Origin: Scolanthus callimorphus
Taxonomy: Eukaryota; Cnidaria; Anthozoa; Actiniaria; Edwardsiidae
Direction of reading: 5' to 3'
Assembly: GCA_033964015.1 (NCBI GenBank)
Contig: JAWWUD010000095.1
Location: forward strand, 62,001-126,000
Length of the DNA stretch: 64,000 nt
The stretch's first letter is position 1; every line of letters starts with the position of its first letter. The notes under the pieces are model-generated. The model made no database searches. It was not told the DNA's origin and saw nothing but the letters and a program-made list of their open reading frames with translations. Positions 13,028 to 35,275 of this stretch are shown here, piece by piece. A program made the translations under genes and the position numbers.

Positions 13028-15341
13028 AGGTTTGGACTAGAGGTTTGTCCCTTAGAGATAAGGGAAGTTAACAACCTCCATCGAGTCATTCTTGTTGAGT
13101 AAAGGTGTGGTGTTTTTTCAAGTTAGGCCTACAGCAAATGTCGTGCCAGAGTCGCGCAGTTCCAATCCAAAACAATAGAAAGTTTTCTATTATAAAGTCT
13201 AATAAAACGGCATCCTTTGAAAAGTTCGATGGAAAACGTTCGACGTTTGCCGCTTGGCCTTAAATACTTCCTCTTGTTGAAACGTTTGATTGCTAACGAG
13301 ACGTTAAAGGAAAGCCCTGACTTAATAGTAAAGGCTAAAAATATCCGACCTTGAGGTGGCTTGTGGTGAATTTCAAGAGAGATCAATGGTAATATTCTTA
13401 ATTGAATCAGTGATTCGTCAATGCTCTTCTGGATATACTTGTTTATCATGTCTATGATTTAAATCTTATGGAAGAGTTTTATCTAGCCTCATGTCCTTCT
13501 TTACACAACATCCAGCTCCAAAGAGGCCTGCGGACATTGCTGACTATATTTGATAATGCAAACCAGTTCAATTTGTTTGCTGTTCTCACAAGCACATTCA
13601 TAAATTGCTTCATTTCGTTGCCTTTGAGTAGCGCCAGTTTGATTTCCTTGCCTTAAAGGCTAATTAAATAACGTCAACTTTGTAAGTACTCCTAAATTGC
13701 AAACGGACACTAAGTTATAGTAAGTCAATTAATATACCTTACATGTTTTAACTGATGAGACATGATGCCCATCGAAGGCCAAAGTGCACTTTTTCGGAAA
13801 TCAGCAAGGTCTCCGTAGATTCTTCTTCTGAACTGATAAACCTCAGAGTTTGTTATTCAGATACTAATTATACTCATACTAGTCTGGTAAACTCAAGAGT
13901 CGCTCCCTTTTCGTCCACAAGCAATATGCCAATAAAGGGGAAAAATATGTTAGAGCTTCTAGTGAGTGAGCAATGTGTTTGTATTTCCTCTAATTCTGCT
14001 AGGCCAAGTGCATGTCAATTATAGGGGTAAGTCGTCTGAAATAAAAACTAACCTTCTGGGCGAATGAGTGATAATCCTTTCGCTGTTATGTTCACCCGGT
14101 GTTCACCGTAGCGATAGCATCCTTATAGACTGCACTTTCTGTCGTGTGTTTTTTTTAGACACAGACATCCTCCTAAGAACGTTTTCTAAGATACCGATGA
14201 CATTCAGCTTTTTATCCAGATTAATGAGGATTAATTTGGAAGTTAGTGACAAGAGCCACATCAGATATTCACACGCCCACGCAGAAAGCGTGTCTAGACT
14301 TCTTGTATCGTGTGCTGGTAAAAGTGGTCTTCTCAAAATTACAATAAAAGGTTAGAACAAACATTTCTTTTCCGGAAAGTGACTTCTTTCTTTTTTAAAA
14401 CAATCTCAAGTATCGCAGGCCCTTGAGACAAAAGCTTTTACCTTTTCTGTGGTTCCAGGAACTCGAGTTCAATTAGAGATATATAATTGAATGTAATGCT
14501 ACTTATGGTCGTTAGCTAACCCAGGAGTAATGATGAGCAGGGGGGAGCAAAAGGGAACAATGGTGAGCAACCGTGGACAACAGCGCGACGGGAGAGAGTG
14601 TGAGGGGGGGGGGGGGGGGGGTGAGAACACTATCGGGATCATACATCCATGACGCGACATACATCCGGGATTTTTAAGGTCACCGCCGCTGGATTTGAAC
14701 TACAAAGAAAACAAAGAAAACGGCAGGGCAAAACGCGGCCGTCCTGAATCCAATACTGCAAATTTTAAGAAATTGGCTTTACGAATATCCTGTACCTGGC
14801 TGTACTTCGTATTTTGACATTGGAAACCAATAAGGGACCGGTCATTATTTATCGCCTGGGGGTGGGGGAGGGGGAGGGCTGTTAAAAGTTTTCGTGACCC
14901 CCTCCCCCTCCCCTTTTTGTAGTGGAAGACGTTTTGGCTGTTCTCCCGTACGAACCTGAAACAACTCACCAGCAACTCACCAACAACTCTGAAGCAACTT
15001 TTCGGTAGGTATTTCCTAATTTTTTTTTAGTGAGGAGAAAATTAAAAGCTAGTTTTCTCTTCAACAAAGTGCCTATATAAAATACTATGCAAGGGAAAAG
15101 TTAGGACTATATCTCAAGATGTCAGTGCTTCTCGTTTTGAGATGATAACTTGCGTATTTCTACAACTTTGAGAAATGTTTCTCCTAATTGTTTCTCCTAA
15201 TTACTTCGCCCTATTGGATTTCAACTCTCCCGCCGAAGAATATTTAATTCTTACAATTCATCGGTTTACAGCTCGTTTACGTCAAAAACGATTGCAAAAT
15301 AAAATTCTTACCAAACAAGAAATAAATATATCAAGAGCCGC

Positions 15342-15528
15342 AATAGATCTCCTCGGCTTGGGCGTAATGTTTTGCCCATTTCAGATCACGTGGTATTCCC
15401 ATGAGTATTCTCTTTCCATATTCATATATCCTTCGGTGCGTAGCAGAACAATAAAGAAAGAATACTCATGGGAATGCCACGTGATCTGAAATGGGAAAAC
15501 ATTACGGCCAAGCCGAGGAGGTCTATTT
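15342..15528. repeat. Palindromic MITE with CACGTG-containing arms, copy 1
   Basis: The left arm AATAGATCTCCTCGGCTTGG leads to CCCATTTCAGATCACGTGG and CCCATGAGTATTCT. All are mirrored on the right, ending CCGAGGAGGTCTATTTT. It adjoins the 3' tail of the LINE at 15558. A second copy is at 20585-20755. Confidence 0.82.
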
Positions 15529-15557
15529 TGAAAGCAACTGAGACCCAGGCATTGCAC

Positions 15558-16650
15558 CTAATAATAATAATATCTCGTTTATTCCAACCTTTCGCAGCTA
15601 AAAAGCTGAATTACAGGCGGGTCAATTACATGAACATATACAATAAATAGGTAAAAATATAAATAGTAAATCTATCTAAAGCTAAAGTTCATACAGTCAG
15701 TCCCTCAATAGGCTGTGGGCGTGTTTTACTGTGACAAATTTCTGAAATCTGTCAGTGTTACACAGGGCCTTCTTTGGCTGATTTCCTTTTCTTAAATTGT
15801 ATTGAGAAGGTGCGTATACTAGACGGGTATTAATAAGTTGGTAAAGGGGGGTTTCCCTTCTTAATACCACTAACGAAGCGCTCACATAGAGTGATTCTAC
15901 GCGCACATAGATATAGCAGAAGAGATCTGTCCAGCGCGTCTGCATAGGGCAAGCCAGGGTAGATAATAAAAATTCCAATGCATTTGCCAAGTACTCTGGT
16001 AAGTTGGCGAATGCGGCGCAAGCGTATTCAATTACTGAACGGACAATTGAGCAATAGACGCGAACCAGGTCGCTGGTAGAGACGCTGCACTTCTTTAGTG
16101 CTCTCAGTGCAAACAGACGCCGGTTGGCTTTCTTTATAACGTAGTCACATTGGACAGCCCAGGTAAGGTCTTGAGAGATATATACGCCAAGAAGCTTAAA
16201 AGAATCGGTTGCACCCGATTGCGCAACCGTTGATTGCGATGGGCTGCCACTCGCAACTGTTATACTTAAGAAAATCAACCCGCATCTCTTTGCACTTAGT
16301 TGGATTTAAGCACATATTGCTTGAAAGTGCGTATGAGTTGATGTCGTTTACGATATGATATGAGGCATTAATGATGGGCTGTTCCGTGGTATGATTTCGA
16401 TAGCAGTTAAATCATCCACGAACTTAATCCTAGGTGCCCATGATGCGAGCAGGTCATTGACCATTACCATGAGCTTTTGCCATTACAGCGAACAAAATTG
16501 GCCCGAGTTTTGTACCTTGTGGTATGCCACCGCTTAAAGACTTAGTGGACGAAACAGAATTGCCAATTCGCGTAAACTGCGATCTTCCTTCAAGAAACAC
16601 TGCCACCCATCGCAGCAGGGCAGATTTGGTTCAATCTCATACCCTGAGCC
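15558..16650 (-). pseudogene. Decayed non-LTR retrotransposon (CR1/L2/jockey-like LINE), RT C-terminus and 3' end
   Basis: Read on the minus strand, one frame gives RT motifs RWVAVFLEGRSQ and GGIPQGTKLGPILFAVM (about 16480-16620). A second frame gives FVDDLT, the F-x-D-D polymerase catalytic box (about 16400). A third (15700-16278) gives FKLLGVYISQDLTW and IVRSVIEYACAAFANLP, followed in another frame by IIYPGLPYADALDRSLL and CERFVSGI. At least three frameshifts and an internal stop separate these pieces, so the element is dead. After the C-terminal stop near 15697 an AT-rich 3' UTR runs to a (TTA)n tail at 15558-15572, typical of LINE 3' ends. The 5' part, including the endonuclease, is missing. 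No target-site duplication was identified. Confidence 0.88.
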
Positions 16651-19155
16651 CGTCATCTTTTAGCCCAGCGGCAGGATTTCAGGTAGGTACTTCAAATATG
16701 GTTCATTATAGTGTACTCCATACATCTCAAGTATCTAGGAGATTTCAGAGCTCTGGGTACTGAGAATGACTCGTCTTGAAAAATCACGGAACTCATAACA
16801 CAAATTGCAAGAAAAATCCCCGAACACCAAGAAAAAAGTCAAAAAACTAAGATTCATAGCGCATTATGCCAATTGAGCGATATTAACAGATGTTTTCCCC
16901 ACGAGCCCTGAAATCTTGCCGCTGGCCAAAAAGAAGACGGGCTCTGGGTCTTTTCGTTAGCGCGGTCCTTTGGTATAAGCTATTTTGATGTTTTAATGAA
17001 CACGTTTTTTTTAGCAAATTCACTTTTTAATGGCATTCGAGTAACTTAACCGCACAAACAGTTATGCCTGCAGGTGATCTATTTAATGTGTCGTCACCGT
17101 CTGAAATTATAGTGGATATACGCCTTTTTCAAATGAAGAAGGCACTTGCTTATTAAATCATGCTGGAGGCGGTTGCTTCTTGTATGCACCATCTTACTTC
17201 AACTAACCCTTTTAGTGAATTAAACATGAACACTTCAGGTTTAAAAACGCTTTTAATATATTTGGTGGTCTCGTGGCATTTTTTCTTTAATTTGATAATC
17301 CCCACTAAAGAAATGCAATAAAAGGTTAATATATTGTCGCTAAGTTCCCCTTAGGAGAAACTGTAATAACCTAAACTAAGTATTATTGTTAAGACACGCT
17401 TCCACTAAAACTAGACGAGCAGCAAGTAATTCTTTGTAGATGGGTAACTTTTTATGAACCTAAATACCTTTACACTAGGAGATTTGCATCCTAGCCCTAA
17501 ACCAACATTGTCTCGCGCGATGCGATGTTGTGCCGGCTGCATTAGCTCGTTTTCACTCAACAGAATGCTATTGGGCTTGCAAGAGCATATCGAAGATAAC
17601 TATATTTTTCAAAGTGGGGAGGAGAATAATAAATTTGCTTATGTTTCTGATTCCACGATGAAAAAAAGCGACACATTTTCTCTTTTTTTAAATATGAACA
17701 AATGATTCATGATGTGTTACATATCGATTACAAGTGTGAGAAAAATTCTAGAAATCACTATACCAAACACATGACTAATAATCTTTTGGAATAAACAGAT
17801 GTACAACGAACATCACACTTTTATCATTATGGGTCAAATTATCAAATTGGAAGAAATCTGAAGGAATTCGTTACGAAAATAATCGGGAAGTAGTTATAGT
17901 CTTATTGTAAGTCGTTAAAATGTAGTTTTACCATCCATTAAGATTTTAGAAGTCGTTCCTCAATTCATACCTTGTGCATGATGTCAAATTCCTCCCTCTT
18001 TCTTGTCGGCGACTTTTCTTCACGAAACAAAGTGGATAACTGATCCTTTTGTTTATCCTGGTGAAATTCTGATATTCCCAGTAGCAAGTCAGTCTTCTAT
18101 TCTTCTTGAAATGCAATCTTGTATATATAATAAAAACAAATCGCTATTGAATCCGTTTCACGCGCGTCTGAATTTAGTTTTCCGAGTCGTCCACGTTATG
18201 TTTATCTTCCCTTGTTAAGTGCTTGTATGTTTAGACGGAAATCAATACCCACAATAAATGCCATTTACAAAGGTGATTTTCAATTCTTCTAGCACGAGAC
18301 CATCGTACAAGCCTTTCTGCGACTACACTTCGCGATCAGCACAACCCTCTTGTGACGAGTACGTGGTTTACAAGCCATCCACCCAGTCGTGCAAAAAACA
18401 ACCCTTCGCAGATTGATCTTCATGCGAAGAATATATATAACAATTGAATAAATATTCATTTGAAATCGATTTTTTAATTTCATGAACAGTAGGCAGGATG
18501 ATTAATTATTGATCTTATTATGTCGCTATTGATTTCCGTGTCTTTATAACAAGCAGGCTTTGTGACTTTGTAACTAGCTAAGCAGCTAATAGTAAACAGT
18601 GAACATATAGAATTTCACGAAAACTAAATTACATTTCGTCAATTTCTTGAACTCCTTGCAGAGTATTTGTTTATCAGACAGGAAAGCCACAAGCACGTCA
18701 GGATAGTTGCTTTTAAAACCCATCTCAAGAGAGATTATGGAAACTTTTCCGAATCGAAAATAAATCTTTTTTACAGTCACCCAGTAACAAACACGCTCAG
18801 CGACTTTAATTTGCGAAAATTGATGGGTGGAAATAGCTGTTTTGAAATACGAGATCACTTATCTTTTTGCATAAGTCATGAACAATATCAAATAGTACAA
18901 GAAGGGACAGCTTTTGAAAGAGGATTATCTTCCTTTTAGTTCAAAAACCCTGACTGATTAGGACATTTTGCTTTCCACTTTAATCTATTTTTGAGGTGTC
19001 CCTCAACTGTTTTCGGACCCTAGTATTTTTCAGTGGTTTTATTATTTCTGTTTCATTATTTTGTCCTTCTCACCATGCCATGCTTATCATCTTAATTGTT
19101 TTGGTAACGTTATGTATCGAGACTATTCTAATAGGGTGTTTTCTTATGCTAGTAA

Positions 19156-19390
19156 GGGGTGGACCATTAAAAATTGAGGGAGGTGGCAATTCCCAAAAAA
19201 AATTCGGCCAATCCTTCCAAGGCCAATCCTTCCAAAATAAAAATCTTGCAGGGATCCAAGCTAGTAAAAAACATGATACAAATTCAGAAAAAAATTCTTG
19301 CACTACCTGATCCCTGAAAAAAAATCATGCGCAAAAAAATTGCCACCCCCCCCCCCCCCCCCCTCCCCCAATTTCTAATGGTCCACCCCT
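19156..19390. repeat. MITE with AGGGGTGGACCATTA termini
   Basis: GGGGTGGACCATTA at 19156 with GAGGGAGGTGGCAATT inside is mirrored by AATTGCCACCCC (with an expanded C run) and TAATGGTCCACCCCT at 19390. Confidence 0.75.
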
Positions 19391-19976
19391 AACAGCGGTG
19401 CATGTCGTGTTTTACACCTGGCCCTGTCTGCGTTGCCTAGGAAACATATCATTATAATAATGAGTTGTATTCTATTTAATCCCGATCTCGTAGGACTGTT
19501 GGAAAACTACATAGAGCACCCAAATGCATATCTCGCTATTTACTATGTTTTTTTGTCCCTGGGGTAATGACTCCGCAAAGTACGAACATTGCAAGGCTTT
19601 TATGGCTACGAATCCTACTTTTGAATAATGGTGACGAGGTGTGACAAATCCCGCATTCATCGCAAGAGCTAATAGTGACTCATCGCAGGGATTCGTGCTT
19701 ATTATAATACAACATAATAACAACACAAGGATACACACAGATAGCAAGATAAAACAGACATATACAATCACAGACCATCCTCTTCAAACATTTTTACCAG
19801 TCCAAAAAGAAACAATGTACAATTTTAGAAATACTTCCTGTAAAAGACCGAAAATATCCACAGAACGCTTTAAAAATAGTTTTATAAATAGATTAATATT
19901 TAAATACAATTTATATTTATATTTTTAGCTTTTTGATGTTTTATCTACTATAACTATTCACTGTGAATATTTTTCA

Positions 19977-20053
19977 GTGTAAATATTATTATTATCATTA
20001 TTATTATTATATATTATTGTTATTATTATTATTTTTATTATTATTATTATTAA
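19977..20053. repeat. (ATT)n microsatellite
   Basis: Interrupted ATT/TTA trinucleotide tract. Confidence 0.85.
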
Positions 20054-20584
20054 TCTAAGGTTCATAGTATTGAGCTAAAACGATGCGTGTCCACTATAAA
20101 AAGAATGCAGAAAATATGGAAATTCAAATCAGAGTGAAGGGTGATCAAAATTTCATCTATCCAACCTATTTTGCAAATTTTGAGTTCTCCAAACCAAAAG
20201 ATTCAATGGAGGCAATGGGTAATTATTATTTTAAAAAACAGTTGGAAGGGGCTTAGGGGTATAAAAAGAAAGTTTTCGCTTGGCAGTCTGGGCACCGTAG
20301 ATACCTTTGGGTAGATACCTTTGGGGGGAGGGGTCGGAAAATTTGGAAATAAATTGTTTGCAGAGCCAAAAAATCACTGAAATAAATTGTTTGCAATCGT
20401 AGTAAACAGAAAATAAATTGTTTGTAGAGAGGTTTTCAACTGTGACATCTCAAGCCATCTTGGACACTAAATTCAAAATTTTTCCCTGACCCCCCAAGGC
20501 CCGAAGGCCGAAACTTCATTTTCTCAACAACAACAAAAGGAAACACTGACTGGAGATAGTCAATACTTACATTTCACAATTTCT

Positions 20585-20755
20585 CATTTCAGATCACGTT
20601 GCATTCATTTGAAATAATATTTCTTTGTTTGGATTGCTTCCTTATTCATATATCTCTCGGTGCCGAGGAGAAAATCAAAGAAACGATACCCATGGGAATG
20701 CCACGTGATCTGAAATGGGAAACATTACGCCCAAGCCGAGGAGGTCTATTAATGA
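20585..20755. repeat. Palindromic MITE, diverged copy 2 of 15342-15528
   Basis: CATTTCAGATCACGT at 20586 is mirrored by CCACGTGATCTGAAATGGG at about 20701-20719, continuing into AAGCCGAGGAGGTCTATT as in copy 1. The left arm is shorter and more degraded. Confidence 0.75.
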
Positions 20756-21331
20756 GTAGTTTCGTCATCATGACCAAGAACCATGAACGTGGTTCCTTGC
20801 CGATTGCCTATCTATTTCCCCTGAGCATAGGCCTCGCGCCCATGCTGCCGGCGCAAAATGGATTTTGGGCTGGCGATATTTATAATATTAAAACAGTCTC
20901 GATTCAAGCACGGCAATTTTATGATTGATTTGCGCCTGATACTCGCAGGCTTTCTAAATAAACGTTTTTGAAGCCGCGTTTCAATAAAGTAAAAAAAAAA
21001 TGGTCCGTCCCTTAGGTCGGATACGCCCAGAAAAAGACAATCAAGGATACACCAATAAGAATTGCGCCGACAGGGCGGGTCATCGTCACGGCATCTAAGT
21101 CGTTGGCAAAGTTTCATATATCCCTGACTTCTTGTGGAAACGATTAACAATCAATCTAGTTTTTGGCAACAAGCAGTTAGGATGCCACCTTAAAAAACTG
21201 CATCGAGCCACCTTGTAACCTTATCGATCATGACATCATAAATTAGCCTAGGTAGGCCATAGCAAATAGAAGGGTATACAATGATATTATTTGCTTGGAA
21301 AGCTAGCTAATATAGGGTACTGATTGGAGGA

Positions 21332-21547
21332 GCCCGTGTCAGTCACTCCTTTGTTATTGTTTTCGTTCGATATTACTGAAGGCCAGTTACGTGGAGAAGC
21401 CTCTAAATCAACATCTAAAAACAAAGTTTTAGATTTGACTTACCAAATTCAATCGAGAACATTGCTCTATATTTCCTAATTCAGCCGATGGAAATGGATG
21501 CTTTTTCCGACTTGATATCTGGCTATGCTGGCAAAATGGCGGCTGAC
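21332..21547. repeat. Dispersed repeat family R1, copy 1
   Basis: It shares TTTGTTATTGTTTTCG, CTAAATCAACATC, CAGCCGATGGAAATGGATG and AAAATGGCGGCT, in the same order, with 27261-27475. It is partly shared with 39262-39384. Non-coding. Confidence 0.75.
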
Positions 21548-22642
21548 ATAGGCTGGTGTATAGTTTCCAGCGCAGCTCGTCCTTTGTACCGGTCACGCAA
21601 CTCGACACAAAGGACGGGCTACACGAAGCATCTGGGTTGAAACAATTTTCCTAAATTTAAGATCAGCATTCTGAGGGTCGAAGTTAGACGTCCAGCGAGG
21701 TTGTAAAGTATATATAGAGAGAACAATTTTAATAGATGCCGTCATGAAGTGACTGGCAGAGAAGTAGATGATCTACGCACTTTTGCTTTTAAACTTCCAC
21801 CCTTCACTGTAAGACCGGTTCCAGCTTGCGATTCCGTTTGCGATAGAGTTGAGTCGAAAGATTTTTGGATTTTCGATTAAAGAAGTTGACTCCACAGAGC
21901 ACAGAGAAGGACAGAAACGTCCTGCCATAAAAATAGCGCAGTTTTTTCTTCAGTTGTCTCTAAGTTTTAAGAAGATTATAGTATTAAAGGGTTTTTAAGA
22001 TGAAAGGCCAGTACCTATCAAGAGTATATCCTTGTATATGAAATAATAATATGCAATTCTTGACATTGTTCTTCAACCACGGACAGAAATCCAAAGTAAC
22101 GTTTTGATTACTATCGGCTTTAGATTTCCTAGGCATATTAACATAATGTGTCATGTAAAATTTACGAGTTGGATATTTTGGATCCATTAAAACCGCGGTT
22201 AGTTCGAGCGGTAATAGTGAATAACCTGTCGACAGAAAATGAAAATCAAGTGATCCTTCAATGTTCTTAAACTTGAGCTGAATCAATCCAAAACCCCCTT
22301 AAAACTTAGGTTTCGGGCACACTCGAGTGGTGGTATATCCGTGAAATGCTTAGGTTAAGAACACACGATATTTGGGACAGGAAACGGAGGAACGCACCCT
22401 TAAAATGGGTATTTTGGTGAAGAATGGCTAGCTCCTGGAGAACTATACCTTTTTCTATGGAGCCTCTTCAAATCTCAAGATCCACTTAGATATCAGTTGT
22501 TTTCCCTTTTCGTTTTTTTATTCTTCTTCAAATTAATCTATATAATTTATATATTACTTAGGTAAGAAACTAATAATGAAATGAGTTTGCTACCGAGTCA
22601 ACATGCCGAGTCGGAGAAAGCATACATTTCCATCGGCTGATT

Positions 22643-22940
22643 TAAGGCCGGTTTACAGTAGTTGCCATTTTTGTTGCATTTGTCGCGGCGATTTTTCTCG
22701 CGCGAGTTGCAATTCGAGCTCTCTTTTGTAAACGAGTTGCAAATCTGGTGCGATTTCTGTGCTCTCTTTTCTTCAAATCGCATCAAGTTGCGAAGAGTTT
22801 CGAACATGTTTGAAATCTCTGCGACATCACGCGACAAAAATCGCAGCAGATCGCGCCGAATTGTACCTAGTTTAATACATTAGTGATTTTGAGTTGACGC
22901 GTACGTGCGAGAAAAATCGCCGCGACTCGCGCGGGGCCTT
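22643..22940. repeat. Diverged MITE with AAGGCC termini and CG-rich arms
   Basis: AAGGCCGGTTTACAGTAGTT and CGCGGCGATTTTTCTCGCG on the left are matched on the right by GAGAAAAATCGCCGCG and GCGGGGCCTT. The arms are imperfect. Confidence 0.6.
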
Positions 22941-23068
22941 TAGTGGATGTAATGCGATATTTTCGATTGAATTCTGTAAATCACGTGTAAAACTGTGCTG
23001 TTAATTGTACCCGTCGTAATTAGTCACCTAAGATCAAATGAAAACAATAACAAAGGAGTTGCTCCCTA

Positions 23069-23266
23069 TACCCTGCGAGCAGGGGTTTCTTTCTGTCAGT
23101 CCGTTTTATTGGCTGGCAGAGTTGTTCGCGTTCCTGGTATTTCGCGTGGTTTTGTGCGGATATCAAAATGACCACGCGAAAATACCAGAAACGTGAACAA
23201 CTTTGCTAGCCAATAAAAGACTGACAAAAAGGAGGGGGTCTTTAAGCAAACCTAAATACAGGGTAT
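23069..23266. repeat. Inverted-repeat MITE
   Basis: CTGTCAGTCCGTTTTATTGG and TTCGCGTGG on the left are mirrored by CCACGCGAAAATACCAG, CCAATAAAAGACTGACA and CAGGGTAT on the right. Confidence 0.75.
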
Positions 23267-24765
23267 GAAGCAAGCGCAGTAAAGCGGTGCAAAAACAAAT
23301 GATGACATTCGCGAACAGATCAAAAAGAACGTCGAATTGTCGCACTAGAAGATAACTGGTGAGTATTAGAGCCTCATTGATAAGAGCAAGTTACCTTCTT
23401 CCTTCCTGGCGTCAAGTCGTCTTGCGTCTATAGTGGAGCAAGCTTGCCCCTAGTGTTTATTCTACCAGTAGGAATCAATTCATCGGCCCTAAGGCTAAGG
23501 TCTTGATATTTTATCTATTAAATACCCCGAGTGTCGCTTCCACTTTGTAGTTGCTTCAGATAGCTCCACAACCCTCTGAGCGACGATAGTCTGAAAGAGC
23601 ACCTGACCCTTATAAAACTCTTCATTAAAGGCTTCCGTCATAATAGAATTGTCGAAACAAGATATGTAGCGAAGTAATTTTGGTTCAATAGTTTTGCTAT
23701 AAGAGGAGTGCACAAGAGGAAATCGACGGGTCATTCATTACAATGATAGCTGGGCACTGCACAGCACTTCCATGCTGCACCACACAGACGAATAATTGAG
23801 AGCTTTTTTTTCTGGTTGAGCCGGCTAATTGAGGTCATTTCATGCCGCAATCGAAAAGTACTTAATCTTGTGTAGCAGGGTATTCGACATGCAGGAGGGT
23901 AGACCCTTAGGGCTAACTCCTTTTGTTCCCAGGGTCATGGAGAAAACAAAGGAACCTATAAGGGCCGCGGTCAGCTCGGCGTAAATGGTCCTTGCCTAGA
24001 TACTTCATATTTGGTTCATCCTAATGTACTTCTGTATATCCTCGTTCTAGAAGACATCTTGACAAACTGCTCTTTCTGTTGTAAATTCAGATTCTGTTTC
24101 TATTTTAATCTTCTAAGGATAACACTTATTTGTTGTGTTATTATAGTCTTCATATTTCAAAGATGGGAAATCGCATTACCTCAAGCATAATGCAACTTAA
24201 AGTCTAAACCATTTTCGATAAGATAAAATAACACAGCCAAATTTCTTACAGTCAGTAAACTCCGCCTCAATTTTTTTTATTTTGTATTAATCCCAGTGGC
24301 ACGTTTCTTTTTTAAATTAAATAGCATGGCCAAATTTATATTGTAATTCTAAAAAACAATATCTCTAATTTAATTGCATACTAACTGTTTTGTGTTTGCC
24401 TAATTAAACCATGTAGTTGAAGAGATACCAGACCATTGGTGCATCAACCAAAGAGGAGCTAACAATGGATATCTACTGTTCCAACATTTTTTCACAAGTA
24501 TAGCAGAGTTTCTCTTTGTTATTCAAATGCTATGTCATTTGCTTGTTGACGCATGACGCATGCGTAATTCAATTTTCTGCCACTTTCATACGCACGCATG
24601 CAGATTTGTCGTCCAATTATGTGATTGGCTCATCGATAATATTCATCGAAGCAAATGCCCATCGGGGTACCCAATCTGGAGATCCAACACGATATCATTA
24701 ACAACTGTTAACAAGTCTTAAATTCAATCACGAATCTTCGATTTTGTAACCATAATAGTTTCTTA

Positions 24766-25173
24766 TCGGACCCACAATCTCCATATTTCCCTCTCCAGCG
24801 CGACGTAGTAGTAATGGCCAGTACATATCAAACTGGGCGGATCAAACGAGCGCCCTTGCCCCTGAATGGTATGCGAGCCCATCAAATAAAGGGAGCATTC
24901 AATGACTTCACCATTCCATATGTCCTCTTTGTGCGGCAGCCTGTGAGTTTGCACATCAATCTTTGCGACCATATAGATGTATAGCCTTCCTTCACTTATC
25001 ACGTTACATCCATTTATGCAGTCCTTACAGCAATACAGTCCTTGCTCTCCTGGGATATGCAACACGATGCGCAACCAGGATATAGGCACATTTACCAGCT
25101 CCAAGGTTTCTTTCTCACTGGTATATTTAGGTGACTTCTTGCTTTGATATGCAATCACGATGTGCAGCAATGC
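24766..25173 (-). other. Unassigned open frame, possible exon
   Basis: About 135 codons stay open just 3' of the UBE2E-C stop, on the same strand. No ATG opens the frame and a stop lies immediately upstream, so if real it is an exon, not an intact gene. The predicted peptide has a CCKDC-x-NGC cysteine cluster followed by alternating hydrophobic stretches, which could suit a small extracellular fold. I do not recognise the family. It could equally be UBE2E-C 3' UTR open by chance. Confidence 0.2.
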
Positions 25174-25235
25174 TTAAGTCGCCAATCTCTATTTACATGA
25201 TAATATTGTCTGTATTAGTTTGGTAATTGTTAGTG

Positions 25236-34191
<8,956 letters not shown>

Positions 34192-35218
34192 CCTTGGGCC
34201 CTAGCTGAAGGATACACACAAGAAAAACTGATAAAACATTTGTTTGAACAACCTCAGTAGAGAAAGGAAGTGAAGGGTTGAAACGTAGTGGCATCGGTCG
34301 CGTTGGGACCACGGGTAATTGAGTAGCTTTGTCTTCGAGTAGCGGGGTTTGCGAGTCTCTTGATTATCCTTACTAGAAAACCAGTGTTTCAGGTACTTGG
34401 GACATCTGTGCTGATAGTGTAGGGTCTAGGGAATAAGTCACCCAACCCAAATGTTAAACTGGTGATTTCAAACCAATTAAATCAGGGTGACCATGAACTA
34501 TCGCCGATCGGCTAAATTCTCAGATCCCAGTACGAACTCAAATCTCAAGGAAACCACGATATTTCTATACCTGAAGATTCTTTGGACAAAGGCGAAGCTT
34601 TCTTGATAAAAATTGTCTTGGTTTGGCAAAAGCTTGAGGTACACGAAGACTTTAAAGTTAAGAGCACAGCAAGCTTGGCCGCTCAGCGCCACTACCAGCC
34701 ATTGAGTGTGGACACAAGGTGTCAAGTTCGCATGTCAATAGATGACGTCACGGAACCTAAATGACGTCTCATTTAGAACTCCCCTCGCACAATTACAGCA
34801 GAAATAACGACCGGGAGCGCTTATTAACTGACTACAACCTATACTAAAAAAATACTTACCTTAGCAGTGCATTTCGCTGAAATAATAGAGATGGCAGCGG
34901 AATAATAGCTGAGCTACATACCCGTCGTTGATTATTCATTTGTCATTTCCGGCATTTTGTGGTTTGAAAGTAACAGCCTCCTTTTTGGTACAACTTATAT
35001 TGCTCAATGGGAAAATATAACGAGGAAATATTGGATTTGGAGAAAATAAAGTTATGTATTTATGTAAAGAATACGGAACAAGGAACCTTTTGGTACGCAA
35101 CACAGTTCTTGCGTCATCTCGCTCGCTCTCAAGCTCTTGCTCTACGCCTTGGGCTGCTCATTTATAAACTTGTGCTATCAGGTACGTCCGTTTTGATGTG
35201 AGGTGTTTTTTGTCAGCA

Positions 35219-35275
35219 GATGTTACAGAGCATTTTTACATTAAATGATGTTACAGAGCTTTTTTACATTAAATA
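35219..35275. repeat. Tandem duplication, 2 x ~28 bp
   Basis: GATGTTACAGAGC, six or seven T/A bases, then ACATTAAAT is repeated back to back. Confidence 0.85.

Larger units (their letters stand above)
1992..15341. other. Gene-free stretch, left
   Basis: AT-rich, with no exon I can support on either strand. Contents are the listed repeats plus poly-C runs near 7965 and 9697 and a G run near 14606. The GPCR promoter and any further 5' UTR exons should lie just above 1991. Confidence 0.5.
16651..25172. other. Gene-free stretch between LINE remnant and UBE2E-C
   Basis: Contains only the listed MITEs and repeats (19156, 19977, 20585, 21332, 22643, 23069) and unremarkable AT-rich sequence. Frames up to about 110 codons have no recognisable domain. 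Confidence 0.45.

Noticed and set aside
20812..21150. 112-codon minus-strand frame
   Set aside because: No recognisable domain; composition like neighbouring non-coding DNA.
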